Below, piece after piece: positions 1 through 8,267 of a DNA stretch of 20,456 bases. The notes under the pieces are model-generated. The model ran no database searches, was not told where the DNA came from, and saw only the letters and a list, made by a program, of their open reading frames with translations. Every line of letters starts with the position of its first letter. Position 1 is the stretch's first letter. Position numbers and translations under genes: made by a program. This stretch comes from JBBQIY01 sp964618405. Lineage in GTDB: Bacteria > Verrucomicrobiota > Kiritimatiellia > RFP12 > UBA3636. The stretch is taken from the NCBI GenBank assembly GCA_964618405.1, contig CAZUAY010000030.1, positions 1-20,456 on the forward strand, written 5' to 3'.

Positions 1-19
1 AACCGCTCATCGAGCAACC

Positions 20-904
20 TCACAAACCGAGGTTGAACAGACGGTTGGCGTTGCGCCAACTGATGTTTTCGAAGGTTGCTTCCGATAGATGCCCATCGGC
101 CAGTGACTGGCGCAGGTAGGCAGCGTGGTTGTGTTTATTCGTCGGGTCGCAGATGTCGGTACCGAAAAGAATGCGGTCGTTGAAGCGCTCCATGAAGGCC
201 CAGCCAAAGGCAGGATCTCGTGTCAGGGCATTGTAGCCACTGCCAGCGTCCCAGCCACAATAGAGGTTGGAGTAGGTTTCCATCAGGCGCGGTATCGTTC
301 CGCCCAGCACGACCGGACCTTCGGGATAAGTATTGCGGTTTTCGAGTGTCGTGTTTCCACTGATCTCTGCCCAGAAGGGTTGAGAATGGCCGATGAAAAT
401 CAGCTTTGGAAACGCTTGCAACGAGGCTTCCAATCCAGGCAAGCCCACTGCATCAATGAGACCGTAGCAGTTGTAACGATGCGGCGCGATATGGAAGATA
501 ACCGGCATTTCACATTGTTCGCAGTGTCGGAACAAGTTTTGAACTAGCGGATCTCCAAAATCGAGGTTGGCGGTAATTTCTCCCACTCCGAGACACCCAC
601 GTGACTGATAATACTTCAGATGGTAGGAGAGGTCGGCATTGGGCGCATTGCTACCGCTACGCGGATCAATGTTACAGAACATGTGGAAGCGGTCAGGGTG
701 CTGGCGAACCACCTCGAGAATTTCCTCGTTACTCGTCATCTGGAATCCGCATTCAGGCGCAACCATTGGCAGGAGGATGCCTTTGTCGACACCGGTGCGA
801 TCCATCATGACAATCAATTCTTCAGGCGTCGCAAAATTCCTACCTTCGGCAGTTCGGGGTAAACCCCTGTGAAGGATGGTGTGTAAATGAGCGTCAATAA
901 ACAT
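20..904 (-). CDS. Amidohydrolase-2 family metal-dependent hydrolase
   Basis: A 294-residue TIM-barrel hydrolase of the amidohydrolase-2 type (the PF04909-like family that includes decarboxylases and lactonases). Metal-ligand motifs are in the expected order: DAHLH near the N-terminus (H6, H8), GVGEI (E109), FHIAPH (H138), FIGHSQ (H173) and FGTDICDP (D250). It has no signal peptide, so it is probably cytoplasmic. The start ATG is preceded by an AAAGGGG ribosome-binding site. It lies 59 bp downstream of the aminotransferase on the same strand, so the two are probably co-transcribed and act on the same small molecule, perhaps a sugar, inositol or carboxylic acid. The substrate cannot be read from the sequence. 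Family assignment is firm; the reaction is not. Confidence 0.85.
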   Translation of the reverse strand: MFIDAHLHTILHRGLPRTAEGRNFATPEELIVMMDRTGVDKGILLPMVAPECGFQMTSNEEILEVVRQHPDRFHMFCNIDPRSGSNAPNADLSYHLKYYQSRGCLGVGEITANLDFGDPLVQNLFRHCEQCEMPVIFHIAPHRYNCYGLIDAVGLPGLEASLQAFPKLIFIGHSQPFWAEISGNTTLENRNTYPEGPVVLGGTIPRLMETYSNLYCGWDAGSGYNALTRDPAFGWAFMERFNDRILFGTDICDPTNKHNHAAYLRQSLADGHLSEATFENISWRNANRLFNLGL

Positions 905-963
905 GGGATGAACCCCTTTCCGTTTTTTGTTTGTCTAACAGTTTAAACTCATAGTTGATCGCC

Positions 964-2271
964 TCAGTTCAGTTCGGCAGCATGTTCAGCCACCTTGCGG
1001 AACGCAGCGGCGTATTCGCCGATGAGTTCAGGCCGGTCTTTTTTGAACCAAGGATTGTTAAAGATCGTCCTCGGCGTGTTTTCTGCTACGGGCAAGGAAC
1101 CAGGACCTTGCCGGACGTCGCGCTGCCCGAAGGCCAGTACCGTCGGCTTACCCTGACGGAACAAGTCGGCCGTATGGAAAAGCGGGTGTGTGTGCAGCGG
1201 CTTATTCGCACCGGGCGTACAGCTCGTAACGCCCTCGGCCCGAACTGCCTCACAAAAGCGGTCGCAAGAAAGCCCCCCCAGCTCTTCGCTTCGGTACAAC
1301 CCGCGCGAGGCATACCAACCACCCATCGTCGACCCAGAATCACGGGCCGGCCGTACGGCGCGTACGCCAGGCACCCCTTCGAGCAGATCCCAGAAGCGGT
1401 TCATCGCGGTGTCGATCTCATGCATGCGAGCATCGAAGGCCTTAAGCTGGATGCGACCCATGGCGGCGCAGGTCTGGTTCATACGGTGTTTATAGCCACC
1501 CATCGGAACACCAATGTAGGGTTTCAGTCCCTCGAGCGTGATCTGCGCGTCTGGCGCGTTGAAGTTGGAAGGCACACCGGTCCGTTCGTAGAACCCGTAA
1601 GCAATGCAATTTTCATAAATACTACGGTCGTTTGTAACCAGCATGCCGCCCTCCCCCACGGGAAAACTTTTGCCTGACATGAGGCTAAACGCACCCACAT
1701 CGCCGAGCGTGCCGCACTTGCGGCCCTTGTAGAGCGATCCGTGTGCATGAGACGTGTCTTCGATCACCTTTAAATTGTGCCGGCGAGCAATCGCCAGCAG
1801 GGCATCCATATCGCACGGATGTCCGAGATAATGCACCACGACAATTGCCCGCGTACGGGATCCGATCCGGTGTTCAACATCCGCGGGGTCGATACAAAGT
1901 GTGTTGGGGTCGCTGTCGGCAAAATTGACAGATACGCCCAACGACAGGGCTTGTGCCGCGCTAGCCCAGTAAGTCAGACTCGGACAAATGATCTCGTCGC
2001 CCGCCGCAAGGCCGCAAGCCCACATCGCCGCGCGTACGGCCTCCGTACCGTTTGGATAGGTCAGCGCATGTTTGGCTCCGATCCATGTGGCAAACTCTTG
2101 TTCAAATTTCTTTGAAACCGTGTTGCCACTCATATCCCCACTACGCAACACGTCGAGGACAGCCGCCTCGTCATCGGGGGTTATGATCGGCCAAGTAAAA
2201 AGATCGCCCGGTTCGCGAGTTACAGCCTTCGGGCCTCCGTTGATTGCCAATGTTCCGTTAGTTGCCTTCAT
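964..2271 (-). CDS. DegT/DnrJ/EryC1/StrS-family PLP-dependent aminotransferase
   Basis: A 435-residue fold-type I PLP enzyme of the DegT/DnrJ/EryC1/StrS family, which transaminates keto-sugars or keto-cyclitols. Visible landmarks are the N-terminal SGDMSGN segment, YPNGTEA for cofactor phosphate binding (about residues 72-78), EDTSHAHG (D172, which pairs with the pyridine nitrogen), SGKSFPVGEGG with the likely Schiff-base lysine K201, and GGYKHRMNQ, the family's GY-x-xRM element. The sequence resembles the inosamine/amino-sugar branch more than the lipid-A ArnB branch, but this is only an impression. AAGGAG sits 11 bases before the ATG. It is the first gene of a leftward pair with the amidohydrolase and diverges from an AraC-type regulator, so a small catabolic or modification pathway under that regulator is likely. 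Confidence 0.85.
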   Translation of the reverse strand: MKATNGTLAINGGPKAVTREPGDLFTWPIITPDDEAAVLDVLRSGDMSGNTVSKKFEQEFATWIGAKHALTYPNGTEAVRAAMWACGLAAGDEIICPSLTYWASAAQALSLGVSVNFADSDPNTLCIDPADVEHRIGSRTRAIVVVHYLGHPCDMDALLAIARRHNLKVIEDTSHAHGSLYKGRKCGTLGDVGAFSLMSGKSFPVGEGGMLVTNDRSIYENCIAYGFYERTGVPSNFNAPDAQITLEGLKPYIGVPMGGYKHRMNQTCAAMGRIQLKAFDARMHEIDTAMNRFWDLLEGVPGVRAVRPARDSGSTMGGWYASRGLYRSEELGGLSCDRFCEAVRAEGVTSCTPGANKPLHTHPLFHTADLFRQGKPTVLAFGQRDVRQGPGSLPVAENTPRTIFNNPWFKKDRPELIGEYAAAFRKVAEHAAELN

Positions 2272-2301
2272 ATCCGTATCATCTCCTTGCTGCTCCGTTT
2301 T

Positions 2302-2344
2302 AGTGTACGCAGCCCGCTCCGTGGTTTATCGATTTTGTCGAATA
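2302..2344 (-). promoter_or_regulatory. Candidate promoter and operator of the aminotransferase-amidohydrolase pair
   Basis: Read on the minus strand, a TACACT -10 lies at 2302-2307, placing the transcription start near 2295, about 24 bases before the ATG, with the AAGGAG site between them. No good -35 is found 17-18 bp upstream. Instead a near-palindrome (TATCGA, 5 bases, TCGAATA; 2327-2344) overlaps the -35 position. A missing -35 with a dyad there would suit an AraC-family activator, presumably the divergent gene. This is inferred from layout alone. Confidence 0.35.
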
Positions 2345-2456
2345 GTGTTCACTTAATTGCGAGCATTTTATTCGATCCATGCGCTCGAAGCAAAGCAAAG
2401 CGACTATGATTCCATGCTACGCATCTATGCAAAACGCTTAAAAAAGACGAGTGGGG

Positions 2457-2485
2457 TTGCGATTAAGCCACGCATCGCTTACAAT
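2457..2485 (+). promoter_or_regulatory. Promoter of the AraC-type regulator, probably leaderless
   Basis: TTGCGA (2457-2462), a 17-bp spacer and TACAAT (2480-2485) form a good sigma-70-type promoter. Only six bases separate the -10 from the ATG at 2492, so transcription should start at or next to the start codon. No ribosome-binding site precedes that ATG, which agrees with a leaderless message. This site is the reason for choosing the shorter start of the regulator. Confidence 0.55.
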
Positions 2486-2491
2486 ACCGAC

Positions 2492-3382
2492 ATGCAACAA
2501 CGCGCTAAACACGAAGCGATTATTTTTCGCAGGAAGAATGTGCCCATCCGGCTGCTGTGGTATCAATGCGCGGTCGGACAGGCTCTGCCCGTCGCATATC
2601 ATTCCGAAATTGAGCTGCACTTTGTCCGAAGCGGTGCAATCGTTTACTTGGTGCATGATCAAAAGTACTTGTTGCGTCCGAATTCCCTGCTGGTCATCTA
2701 CCCGAACGAGATTCATACCTTCAGAAGCGATAACCCAGAAACAATCGTTGACAAGATCACGATCATGTTGGATGCCGCCTTTGCCGGCTTACCCACCTCG
2801 GGTAGCATCGCCGGCTACCTCAATGTGCGCCATCTCTCGTTGACAGACGCGGAGACCGCCGCCTTCGTGCGTATTGCCCATAATATCCAGTCAGAGTTGG
2901 ATCATCAACCGGTGGAATGGTCAACCATGTGCCGTCTGCGCGCTCAGGAGATCATCGTCATGCTCAAGCGTGCCGCCGAGCACTCGGTTGCAGCCGAAGC
3001 CAGTAACCCCGCTGTGGCCTGCGTGCTCGACATGCTCCGCAGCCGTTTCGCTGAACCCTACTCGTCTGAAAAGCTCGTCCGCGCGACTGGAATGTCGATC
3101 AGCCGCTTGACACATCTATTCAGCACCCATATCGGCATGGGCATCAAGCAATACGCCAACCAGTTGCGCATTCTGAAGGCGTGCGAGTTACTGGTGGCAG
3201 ACCCAGAACTCAAGATCGAGTCAGTCGCGCGGGCCGTCGGTTTCAAGTATGCAGCCGATTTTAATCGCGCTTTTAAAGCCCGCACTCAAATGACCCCTGC
3301 AGTCTACCGGGATACACACTTTACTGTGAATGGGATTCCGACAGCGGATATAACGCGCCGTTCCCAATCCGGCCTTCGTTAG
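2492..3382 (+). CDS. AraC-family transcriptional regulator with cupin-like sensor domain
   Basis: With the start chosen here the protein is 296 residues, the usual size for AraC regulators with a ligand-binding cupin (residues about 20-95; motifs YHSEIELHFVRSG and LRPNSLLVIYPNEIHTF). The C-terminal double helix-turn-helix spans about 175-274, with SSEKLVRATGMSISRLTHLF as the first unit, KIESVARAVGFKYAADFNRAFKA as the second, and the closing TPAVYRD typical of the family. The frame stays open upstream to a TTG at 2357, but those 45 codons are not family-like and a promoter overlaps them. It is divergent from the aminotransferase and probably controls it in response to a sugar-like ligand. Confidence 0.85.
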   Translation: MQQRAKHEAIIFRRKNVPIRLLWYQCAVGQALPVAYHSEIELHFVRSGAIVYLVHDQKYLLRPNSLLVIYPNEIHTFRSDNPETIVDKITIMLDAAFAGLPTSGSIAGYLNVRHLSLTDAETAAFVRIAHNIQSELDHQPVEWSTMCRLRAQEIIVMLKRAAEHSVAAEASNPAVACVLDMLRSRFAEPYSSEKLVRATGMSISRLTHLFSTHIGMGIKQYANQLRILKACELLVADPELKIESVARAVGFKYAADFNRAFKARTQMTPAVYRDTHFTVNGIPTADITRRSQSGLR

Positions 3383-3470
3383 AAAGATACTCCCTTTTGA
3401 TGAGAAAGCTTTATTTTCCCGATTTCAACTCTCAAAAGTGCTTAAAGGAGAAACATCTTTATTCTATAGA

Positions 3471-4514
3471 TCAGAGCCCCGGTACGAGCTCCTGAACTGC
3501 TTCACGCATACCCTCAAGTCTATTCTCTAGATTTTGTATTTCAACGGTCTTGGTGATCCTTGGTGTCTTTTCTTCTCCAATATTTTGGGCCTTCCAAGTG
3601 TCGTAGGGTTCTTTGGCAGCCTTGTAACGCTGCATAATCCCCGTCTCTTCTGCCTTGTATCGGCGAAGTTGATCCATGAGAACACTGCGCTTTTCATCAC
3701 TTGCAAGATCAAAAGCTTCCTTTGTTTGTCGCGCTTTTTGCGTAAAAGTCTTTAATTCTTCGCTGACATTTCTATATTGTTCGAAGTACGGATTTTTTCG
3801 AAGTGCCTCTTTATAAGCTTTTCCACGAAGTTCCTCAAGCATTCCTCTGGTGCGGCAATACTCAACGAGAATATCTCTCTGAGTCTTGTCAGCAGCCTGA
3901 TACGCGCACTCAAACATAACGAGATCCGACTCGTAGAGATAGAGTGTTTCGTTGCGCCACGTCCGATCAATGAGGTAAAAGCATTCGGCGACTTGACCGT
4001 CAATTTCAAGTTTCGACTGCTTTCGTTCTACGACCGTCCCACCGGCAAGAATGCCCATTCGATTCATTTTCGAATCATAATAAAAGGAATTCGTGACCAC
4101 AATTCCCCATGGGTAACCTGGATCACTGTTCAGCGCGGCCATGGGGTCTTGCGCTATTTCCCCTACATCCTCAACGACTGGGAAATTCCCATTCGGAGAC
4201 GTGAGGCTATTCGATAGAGTGGAGCCTACGTCTTGAGATTCTTCAGAATTAAGAATCGGCGGTATGGTCACCTTTATTTCTGGGATTTCGATAGGAGAAA
4301 GATTCTCGGAAACCGCTTTTACATTCTGCTCAAGCTTTTTTTCGATAGTTTCAACTACTTCAGAAATGCGATTGCCCACAGTCCCGTCTGTCACGACAGC
4401 AACAAGTCTTCCATACGCTGATGGAGCTTTTTCTTTCAGCACTGGAATACCAAACCAGACAACGAAGGCCAAAAAGAAAAACGATAAAACAACCTGAATC
4501 AAGAACCTAACCAT
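3471..4514 (-). CDS. Membrane-anchored protein of unknown function with coiled-coil tail
   Basis: I do not recognise this 347-residue protein. An N-terminal hydrophobic segment (about residues 4-25, VRFLIQVVLSFFFLAFVVWF) probably anchors it in the inner membrane with the rest outside the cytoplasm. Residues 50-70 and 235-340 are rich in E, K, Q and R and look helical or coiled-coil. The centre (about 135-200) looks globular, with GIVVTNSFYYDSKMNRMGILAGGTVVERK and a pair of cysteines. Its start lies 27 bp after the S1-domain gene on the same strand, preceded by a purine-rich AGGGG, so it is the third gene of the dnaN operon. Nothing in the sequence ties it to replication or translation beyond this position. 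Confidence 0.75.
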   Translation of the reverse strand: MVRFLIQVVLSFFFLAFVVWFGIPVLKEKAPSAYGRLVAVVTDGTVGNRISEVVETIEKKLEQNVKAVSENLSPIEIPEIKVTIPPILNSEESQDVGSTLSNSLTSPNGNFPVVEDVGEIAQDPMAALNSDPGYPWGIVVTNSFYYDSKMNRMGILAGGTVVERKQSKLEIDGQVAECFYLIDRTWRNETLYLYESDLVMFECAYQAADKTQRDILVEYCRTRGMLEELRGKAYKEALRKNPYFEQYRNVSEELKTFTQKARQTKEAFDLASDEKRSVLMDQLRRYKAEETGIMQRYKAAKEPYDTWKAQNIGEEKTPRITKTVEIQNLENRLEGMREAVQELVPGL

Positions 4515-4541
4515 CTCGCCTACCCCTGTATATCTAAGTTT

Positions 4542-6002
4542 CTAGTGCTTGAACATTTCGTCCAGAATGCTTCCAATCGACGAAATCATGGAGTCGCGAG
4601 AATCACGGTTGTTATTGCGCATCATCGCACCGACATTTTCCGTTTCTTCTATCGCTAACTGGCTCGTTTTGCCGGGTAGGGACAACGATATCCGATCCCC
4701 TTCCATTGCCGTGACAACGACGTCAATTTCTTGTCCGATCGGAAATTTTGCTTCCATCTTTGCAACAGGATTTCCGCCCCGTTCAATTTCGCACTCGCTG
4801 ACATGCAACAAGCCTGTTTTTTCCTCAGAAAGACGCACAAAAATACCGAATTCTCGTATACCTTCGATCAGGCCTTTAATATGCGCTCCTACGGCAATTT
4901 CGCCCGGCGTAAGGGCGCGAACCCGCGTATCGACAACCTTTAACGAAATACGCTTTTTCTCCATGTCAATGGATTCAATTTGAAGATCCAGCATATCCCC
5001 TTCAGAAACACTCTCCTTGGGATGGGAGATGCGGCGCCCTCCTCCGAGTCGCGAAATGGGAACAAGTCCCTCCACGCCCGGCTGAAGCACCACAAAAACA
5101 CCAAATGGCATAAGCTTTACCACTTTACCGGTTACGTAGCTACCGATCCCGAATTCCTCTGCATAATCGTTCCACGGATCTTCCAGTGTATCTCGGAGAC
5201 TCAACGAGAAGCGATCCGCCTCCCAGTCAAGCGTCAGAATGGACACCTTAACCCCCTGCCCTTCCTTCAGAATCTCTTCGGCCTTAACCGTTCGATCCCA
5301 AGAAAGCTCACGCAGCGGAATAAGGCCTTCAATGCCACCAATATCGACAAAAACACCAAAGGGCATGATCTTCGTTACGATACCTTCTCGTAAATCGCCC
5401 TCTTTAAGCTCGAGCTTCAGACCTTCGCGCTTTTCGGCTCGGTCTTTCTCCAGAAGGGCGCGATGACTTACAACAAAAGAGTTTTCTCTGGAATCATACT
5501 CCATCACGAGAAATAGCAGCGTCTTCCCAATGGGTTTCTCATCCGTTTCTTGTTGACGATGAAGACCAACTTGAGAAAAAGGGCAAAAAGCACGCTGCCC
5601 AGCAATGGTCACTTCATAGCCACCATTGATCTCCTTTTCGATCTTCCCTTCTAAGGGCAATTTCGTCAGGTAGGCCTGCTGGATCGACTGGTTCATGGCG
5701 GCGGCGGAGGCCGACCCACCGAGAACAAGGCGTGCGGCACCATCACTCTCATCGACAAAATAAGCTTCTATCTCTTCTCCAATCTCTGGAACTTCGGCTT
5801 CTTCCGCCCACTGCGTTCTTTCGATAACGCCTTGTATTTTGGAGTTAAGATCGACAACCACATAATCTTGGCCGACTGACAAAACAGCACCTTTGACCTT
5901 TTCTCCAGGAGCGAAACCTTTGCGAAGTGAGTCCAACTGGACATCAATTTCGCCCATAAGATCAGCCATCGCGGTTGACTTGACACGCTTTGATGAAATC
6001 AT
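4542..6002 (-). CDS. S1 RNA-binding domain protein (ribosomal protein S1-like, five S1 domains)
   Basis: A 486-residue protein made almost wholly of S1 (OB-fold) RNA-binding repeats. I count five, at about residues 33-95, 117-181, 204-270, 287-357 and 371-441. The third to fifth are canonical, with G.V....FG.FV.......GL......S and a closing IS/FSL. The first two are diverged, as are the ribosome-binding domains of bacterial S1. Classical RpsA has six domains, so this is a shorter S1-like protein and may either be the cell's S1 or a paralogue. The C-terminal 45 residues are polar. The start could be M1 or M12 (MADLMGE); neither has a strong ribosome-binding site, though AAAAGAAAAGAAG precedes M1. 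It lies 54 bp downstream of dnaN and is probably co-transcribed. Confidence 0.85.
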   Translation of the reverse strand: MISSKRVKSTAMADLMGEIDVQLDSLRKGFAPGEKVKGAVLSVGQDYVVVDLNSKIQGVIERTQWAEEAEVPEIGEEIEAYFVDESDGAARLVLGGSASAAAMNQSIQQAYLTKLPLEGKIEKEINGGYEVTIAGQRAFCPFSQVGLHRQQETDEKPIGKTLLFLVMEYDSRENSFVVSHRALLEKDRAEKREGLKLELKEGDLREGIVTKIMPFGVFVDIGGIEGLIPLRELSWDRTVKAEEILKEGQGVKVSILTLDWEADRFSLSLRDTLEDPWNDYAEEFGIGSYVTGKVVKLMPFGVFVVLQPGVEGLVPISRLGGGRRISHPKESVSEGDMLDLQIESIDMEKKRISLKVVDTRVRALTPGEIAVGAHIKGLIEGIREFGIFVRLSEEKTGLLHVSECEIERGGNPVAKMEAKFPIGQEIDVVVTAMEGDRISLSLPGKTSQLAIEETENVGAMMRNNNRDSRDSMISSIGSILDEMFKH

Positions 6003-6056
6003 CTTCTTTTCTTTTACCGTTTTTTTCGAATAATGTAAATTTTGTCAGGCTGTCCC

Positions 6057-7148
6057 CTACACTCTCAGCGGCATAATGACATACAGGAACGGAATGTCAC
6101 TCTTGATCAGACCTGGGCTTGAGGAATTGTTGAGTTCGATCTGAATCTCGTCGCTGGTGAGGTTTTTCAACGGATCCATCATAAATTCTGGGTTGAAGAT
6201 CACGCTAATAGACTCGCCTTCGTACTTAATGGCCACGGTATCCGTGGCATCTCCTATTTCCGGTGAACTAACCGTAATCGTGAGAATGTTGCTTTCGAAC
6301 GTAAGCCGCATAGCACTCGTCGTGTTCGTTGTTGAGGCATTGATTCGACGAAGAACCGCGAGCAATTCTTCACGGTTAATCGTGATAACATTAGAGCAGT
6401 TCTTGAACACAACCTGCTTATAATTCGGATAAACTCCATTCAAAAGCTTGCAACTGAAAAACATATCATTGAACTCAAAAATCAACTGCTTGTCCTTGAG
6501 ACTGATCTTCAGTTCGCCTGCGTCTCCGAGGGCTCTCATCAATTCGTTGACAGCACGAGGAGGTAAAACGAGATCTCGACTATTTTCGACTGGGAAATCA
6601 ACTTCGCTTTCATAGAGCGCAAGCCTGCGGCCATCGGTAGCAACGCACGTCAACTTTCCATCGGCAAAACTTAAGAGAACACCCGTTAGTGTTGGCCTAG
6701 AATCATCGGAGGCGCTTGCATAATAGGTCTTCTTGAGCATGTCACGAAAGCGACCTTGATCAATTTTATAGGACAGGCTGTCCTCAGTTGTAGGGGCTTG
6801 TGGAAATTCCCTTGCTGATAATCCGATTATCTTAGACTTGTAAGAACCGCAGCGCATGTGAGCACAATCATTCTCGTCAACTTCTACCTTGACGATTCCG
6901 TCGTCAAGTTCCTTGACAATTCCAGCCAGCTTCTTAACTGGGAGCGTCACCTTACCTTCAACCTGAACCTCCGCTTCACAACTACAGCGAATGGTTATAT
7001 CGAGGTCTGTTGTCGTAAAGACAAGCCTTCCCTCTTCAGCCGAGATCAAAACATTCGAGAGTACAGGAAGCGCAGCCCTTGTCCCTACAACGTTTTGCAC
7101 AGCGGATAGGGCTTCGAACAACTTTGACTTTGGCACCTTAAATTTCAT
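6057..7148 (-). CDS. dnaN: DNA polymerase III beta subunit (sliding clamp)
   Basis: A 363-residue beta clamp of normal length with three consecutive clamp domains of about 120 residues. The N-terminus (MKFKVPKSKLFEALSAVQNVV), the LPVLSNVLI segment, ATDGRRLAL in the middle domain and the C-terminal YVIMPLRV are characteristic. The clamp is a ring dimer that tethers the replicative polymerase and other partners to DNA. In many bacteria dnaN follows dnaA; here no dnaA lies upstream, only a 1.76-kb spacer with DnaA-box-like sites. Downstream on the same strand are the S1 protein and a membrane protein. The upstream region contains no clear ribosome-binding site or unique promoter. Confidence 0.97.
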   Translation of the reverse strand: MKFKVPKSKLFEALSAVQNVVGTRAALPVLSNVLISAEEGRLVFTTTDLDITIRCSCEAEVQVEGKVTLPVKKLAGIVKELDDGIVKVEVDENDCAHMRCGSYKSKIIGLSAREFPQAPTTEDSLSYKIDQGRFRDMLKKTYYASASDDSRPTLTGVLLSFADGKLTCVATDGRRLALYESEVDFPVENSRDLVLPPRAVNELMRALGDAGELKISLKDKQLIFEFNDMFFSCKLLNGVYPNYKQVVFKNCSNVITINREELLAVLRRINASTTNTTSAMRLTFESNILTITVSSPEIGDATDTVAIKYEGESISVIFNPEFMMDPLKNLTSDEIQIELNNSSSPGLIKSDIPFLYVIMPLRV

Positions 7149-7190
7149 GACCGTTCCATTTCCATCGTTTCTAACGAACCGAGCCTAGAG

Positions 7191-7447
7191 TTATGAACAC
7201 CCTATCTATCTATATTCAATAGAAACTTATTATTAGTTATCAGTAATAGCGAGCTGAATAAAGTTGAATATTTCTCATAAACGGTTTATTGTGAGTGGTT
7301 TAACTTGAAAAACAACCTGATGATAAGTTTGCGGTAGAATGTCGATATCAGTCTACTTATCAACAAGATAAAAATTACTAAAAGGATGCTGAAAGGTTGG
7401 AATCATCTTATGAACACTCAGTGAACAAGGGTGGCGGACAATCCACA
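7191..7447. promoter_or_regulatory. Cluster of DnaA-box-like sites upstream of dnaN (candidate origin or DnaA-controlled promoter)
   Basis: Within about 250 bp are TTATGAACA (7191-7199), TTATCAACA (7357-7365), TTATGAACA (7408-7416) and CAATCCACA (7439-7447), all in the same orientation. The first three are one base off the TTATNCACA consensus; the fourth is two off. The stretch 7200-7380 between them is strongly AT-rich, as an unwinding element would be. Its place upstream of dnaN and near mnmG fits either a replication origin or DnaA autoregulation of dnaN. No dnaA gene is visible and base skew could not be computed. Confidence 0.4.
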
Positions 7448-7895
7448 CATGACAAGGAAAAACTGCTTTCTTGTCCCGATATAATGCTCTTTTTGGACGG
7501 TTTTGTCAAGCAGGTCTTTGACGTTTGAGATTGGGCCGAATTGTAAGATGTAGTGCACGGGGGGCAAGTATGTGGGTCATGGGGTTTGGGTTTAAAACCT
7601 CACTGCGCTTATTACGACAACTGGGTTGATAGCGGAGCAGAGCAGACTTCAGGCGTCACCCCCGAAAAATACTTTCACCCCTCCCCCTATGCCTGACCGA
7701 TTATGCCGATCTATTTGAATTATATTGTCAAATCAAATAACAAAGGGTATACTTTGTACTCGTAGTAGGAAGGGTTAATGGGATGCACTAAAACCCCTAA
7801 AAACCTTAATTCTCGATTCACTCTGAACGTTCTGTACTGATACCTGCCCGAAACATTGCCTACCGACGGAACTCGCCGCATGAAAATTAATTACA
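7448..7895. other. Non-coding spacer, mostly featureless
   Basis: I see no gene, RNA or promoter that I can defend here. The only recognisable item is at about 7686-7712 (CCCCTATGCCTGACCGATTA and flank), which resembles the right arm and flank of the perfect hairpin at 18848-18887; about 23 of 28 bases agree. The remainder has no tandem repeats and stop codons in all frames. Confidence 0.4.
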
Positions 7896-7901
7896 ATCAG
7901 G

Positions 7902-8234
7902 TTGTCACCGCTGGTCGGCCGCACCCCGGAACGGGAAGCAATTTATGACTTCACGATTCCTTATCTGACTCTGCATGGTACCCTCTTTATTCGGAACGAT
8001 AATACGAACATTCAAGGACTAAGCGATCTGGCGGGTCAGCGTATCGCCGTCATGAAGGGCGATAATGCGGAAGAATATGTCCGACTCGCCCGCCTTTCAA
8101 TGTCAGGTTACACCGCCGATGTGATCGCCCGCAATCATGTGCTCGCTGAGGGCGTGCAGTTTATCCAAAAACCCTTCTCAACTCAAGAAATAGCACGCAA
8201 GCTTCGCGATGTGCTAGACGAGCGAAAAGCATAA
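7902..8234 (+). pseudogene. Remnant of a hybrid sensor histidine kinase (solute-binding sensor fused to receiver tail)
   Basis: This 110-codon frame joins two pieces that normally lie far apart in one protein. Residues 1-60 (TPEREAIYDFTIPYLTLHGTLF... LSDLAGQRIAVMKGDNAEEY) match the periplasmic solute-binding-type (SBP_bac_3) sensor domain. Residues about 68-110 (MSGYTADVIARN... EGVQFIQKPFSTQEIARKLRDVLDE) match the end of a response-regulator receiver domain as found at the C-terminus of hybrid histidine kinases. The PAS, HisKA and HATPase parts and the receiver's phospho-acceptor aspartate are missing, as are the signal peptide and normal start (only a TTG is available). An in-frame internal deletion near 8083-8100 explains this best. 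It is a fossil, not a working sensor. Confidence 0.7.
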
Positions 8235-8267
8235 ACGTCGAAATCACGCTTGAGTTACAGGGGGGGA

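Noticed and set aside
125..547. 140-codon plus-strand frame
   Set aside because: It is a shadow of the amidohydrolase gene.
955..1677. 240-codon plus-strand frame
   Set aside because: It is the opposite-strand shadow of the aminotransferase, which has full family motifs.
3383..3470. Bidirectional terminator between the convergent AraC and membrane-protein genes
   Set aside because: Only a weak AAAGCTTT dyad is present, without a stable stem.
7200..7380. A specific promoter for dnaN
   Set aside because: Several weak -35/-10 pairs are possible in this AT-rich stretch and none stands out.
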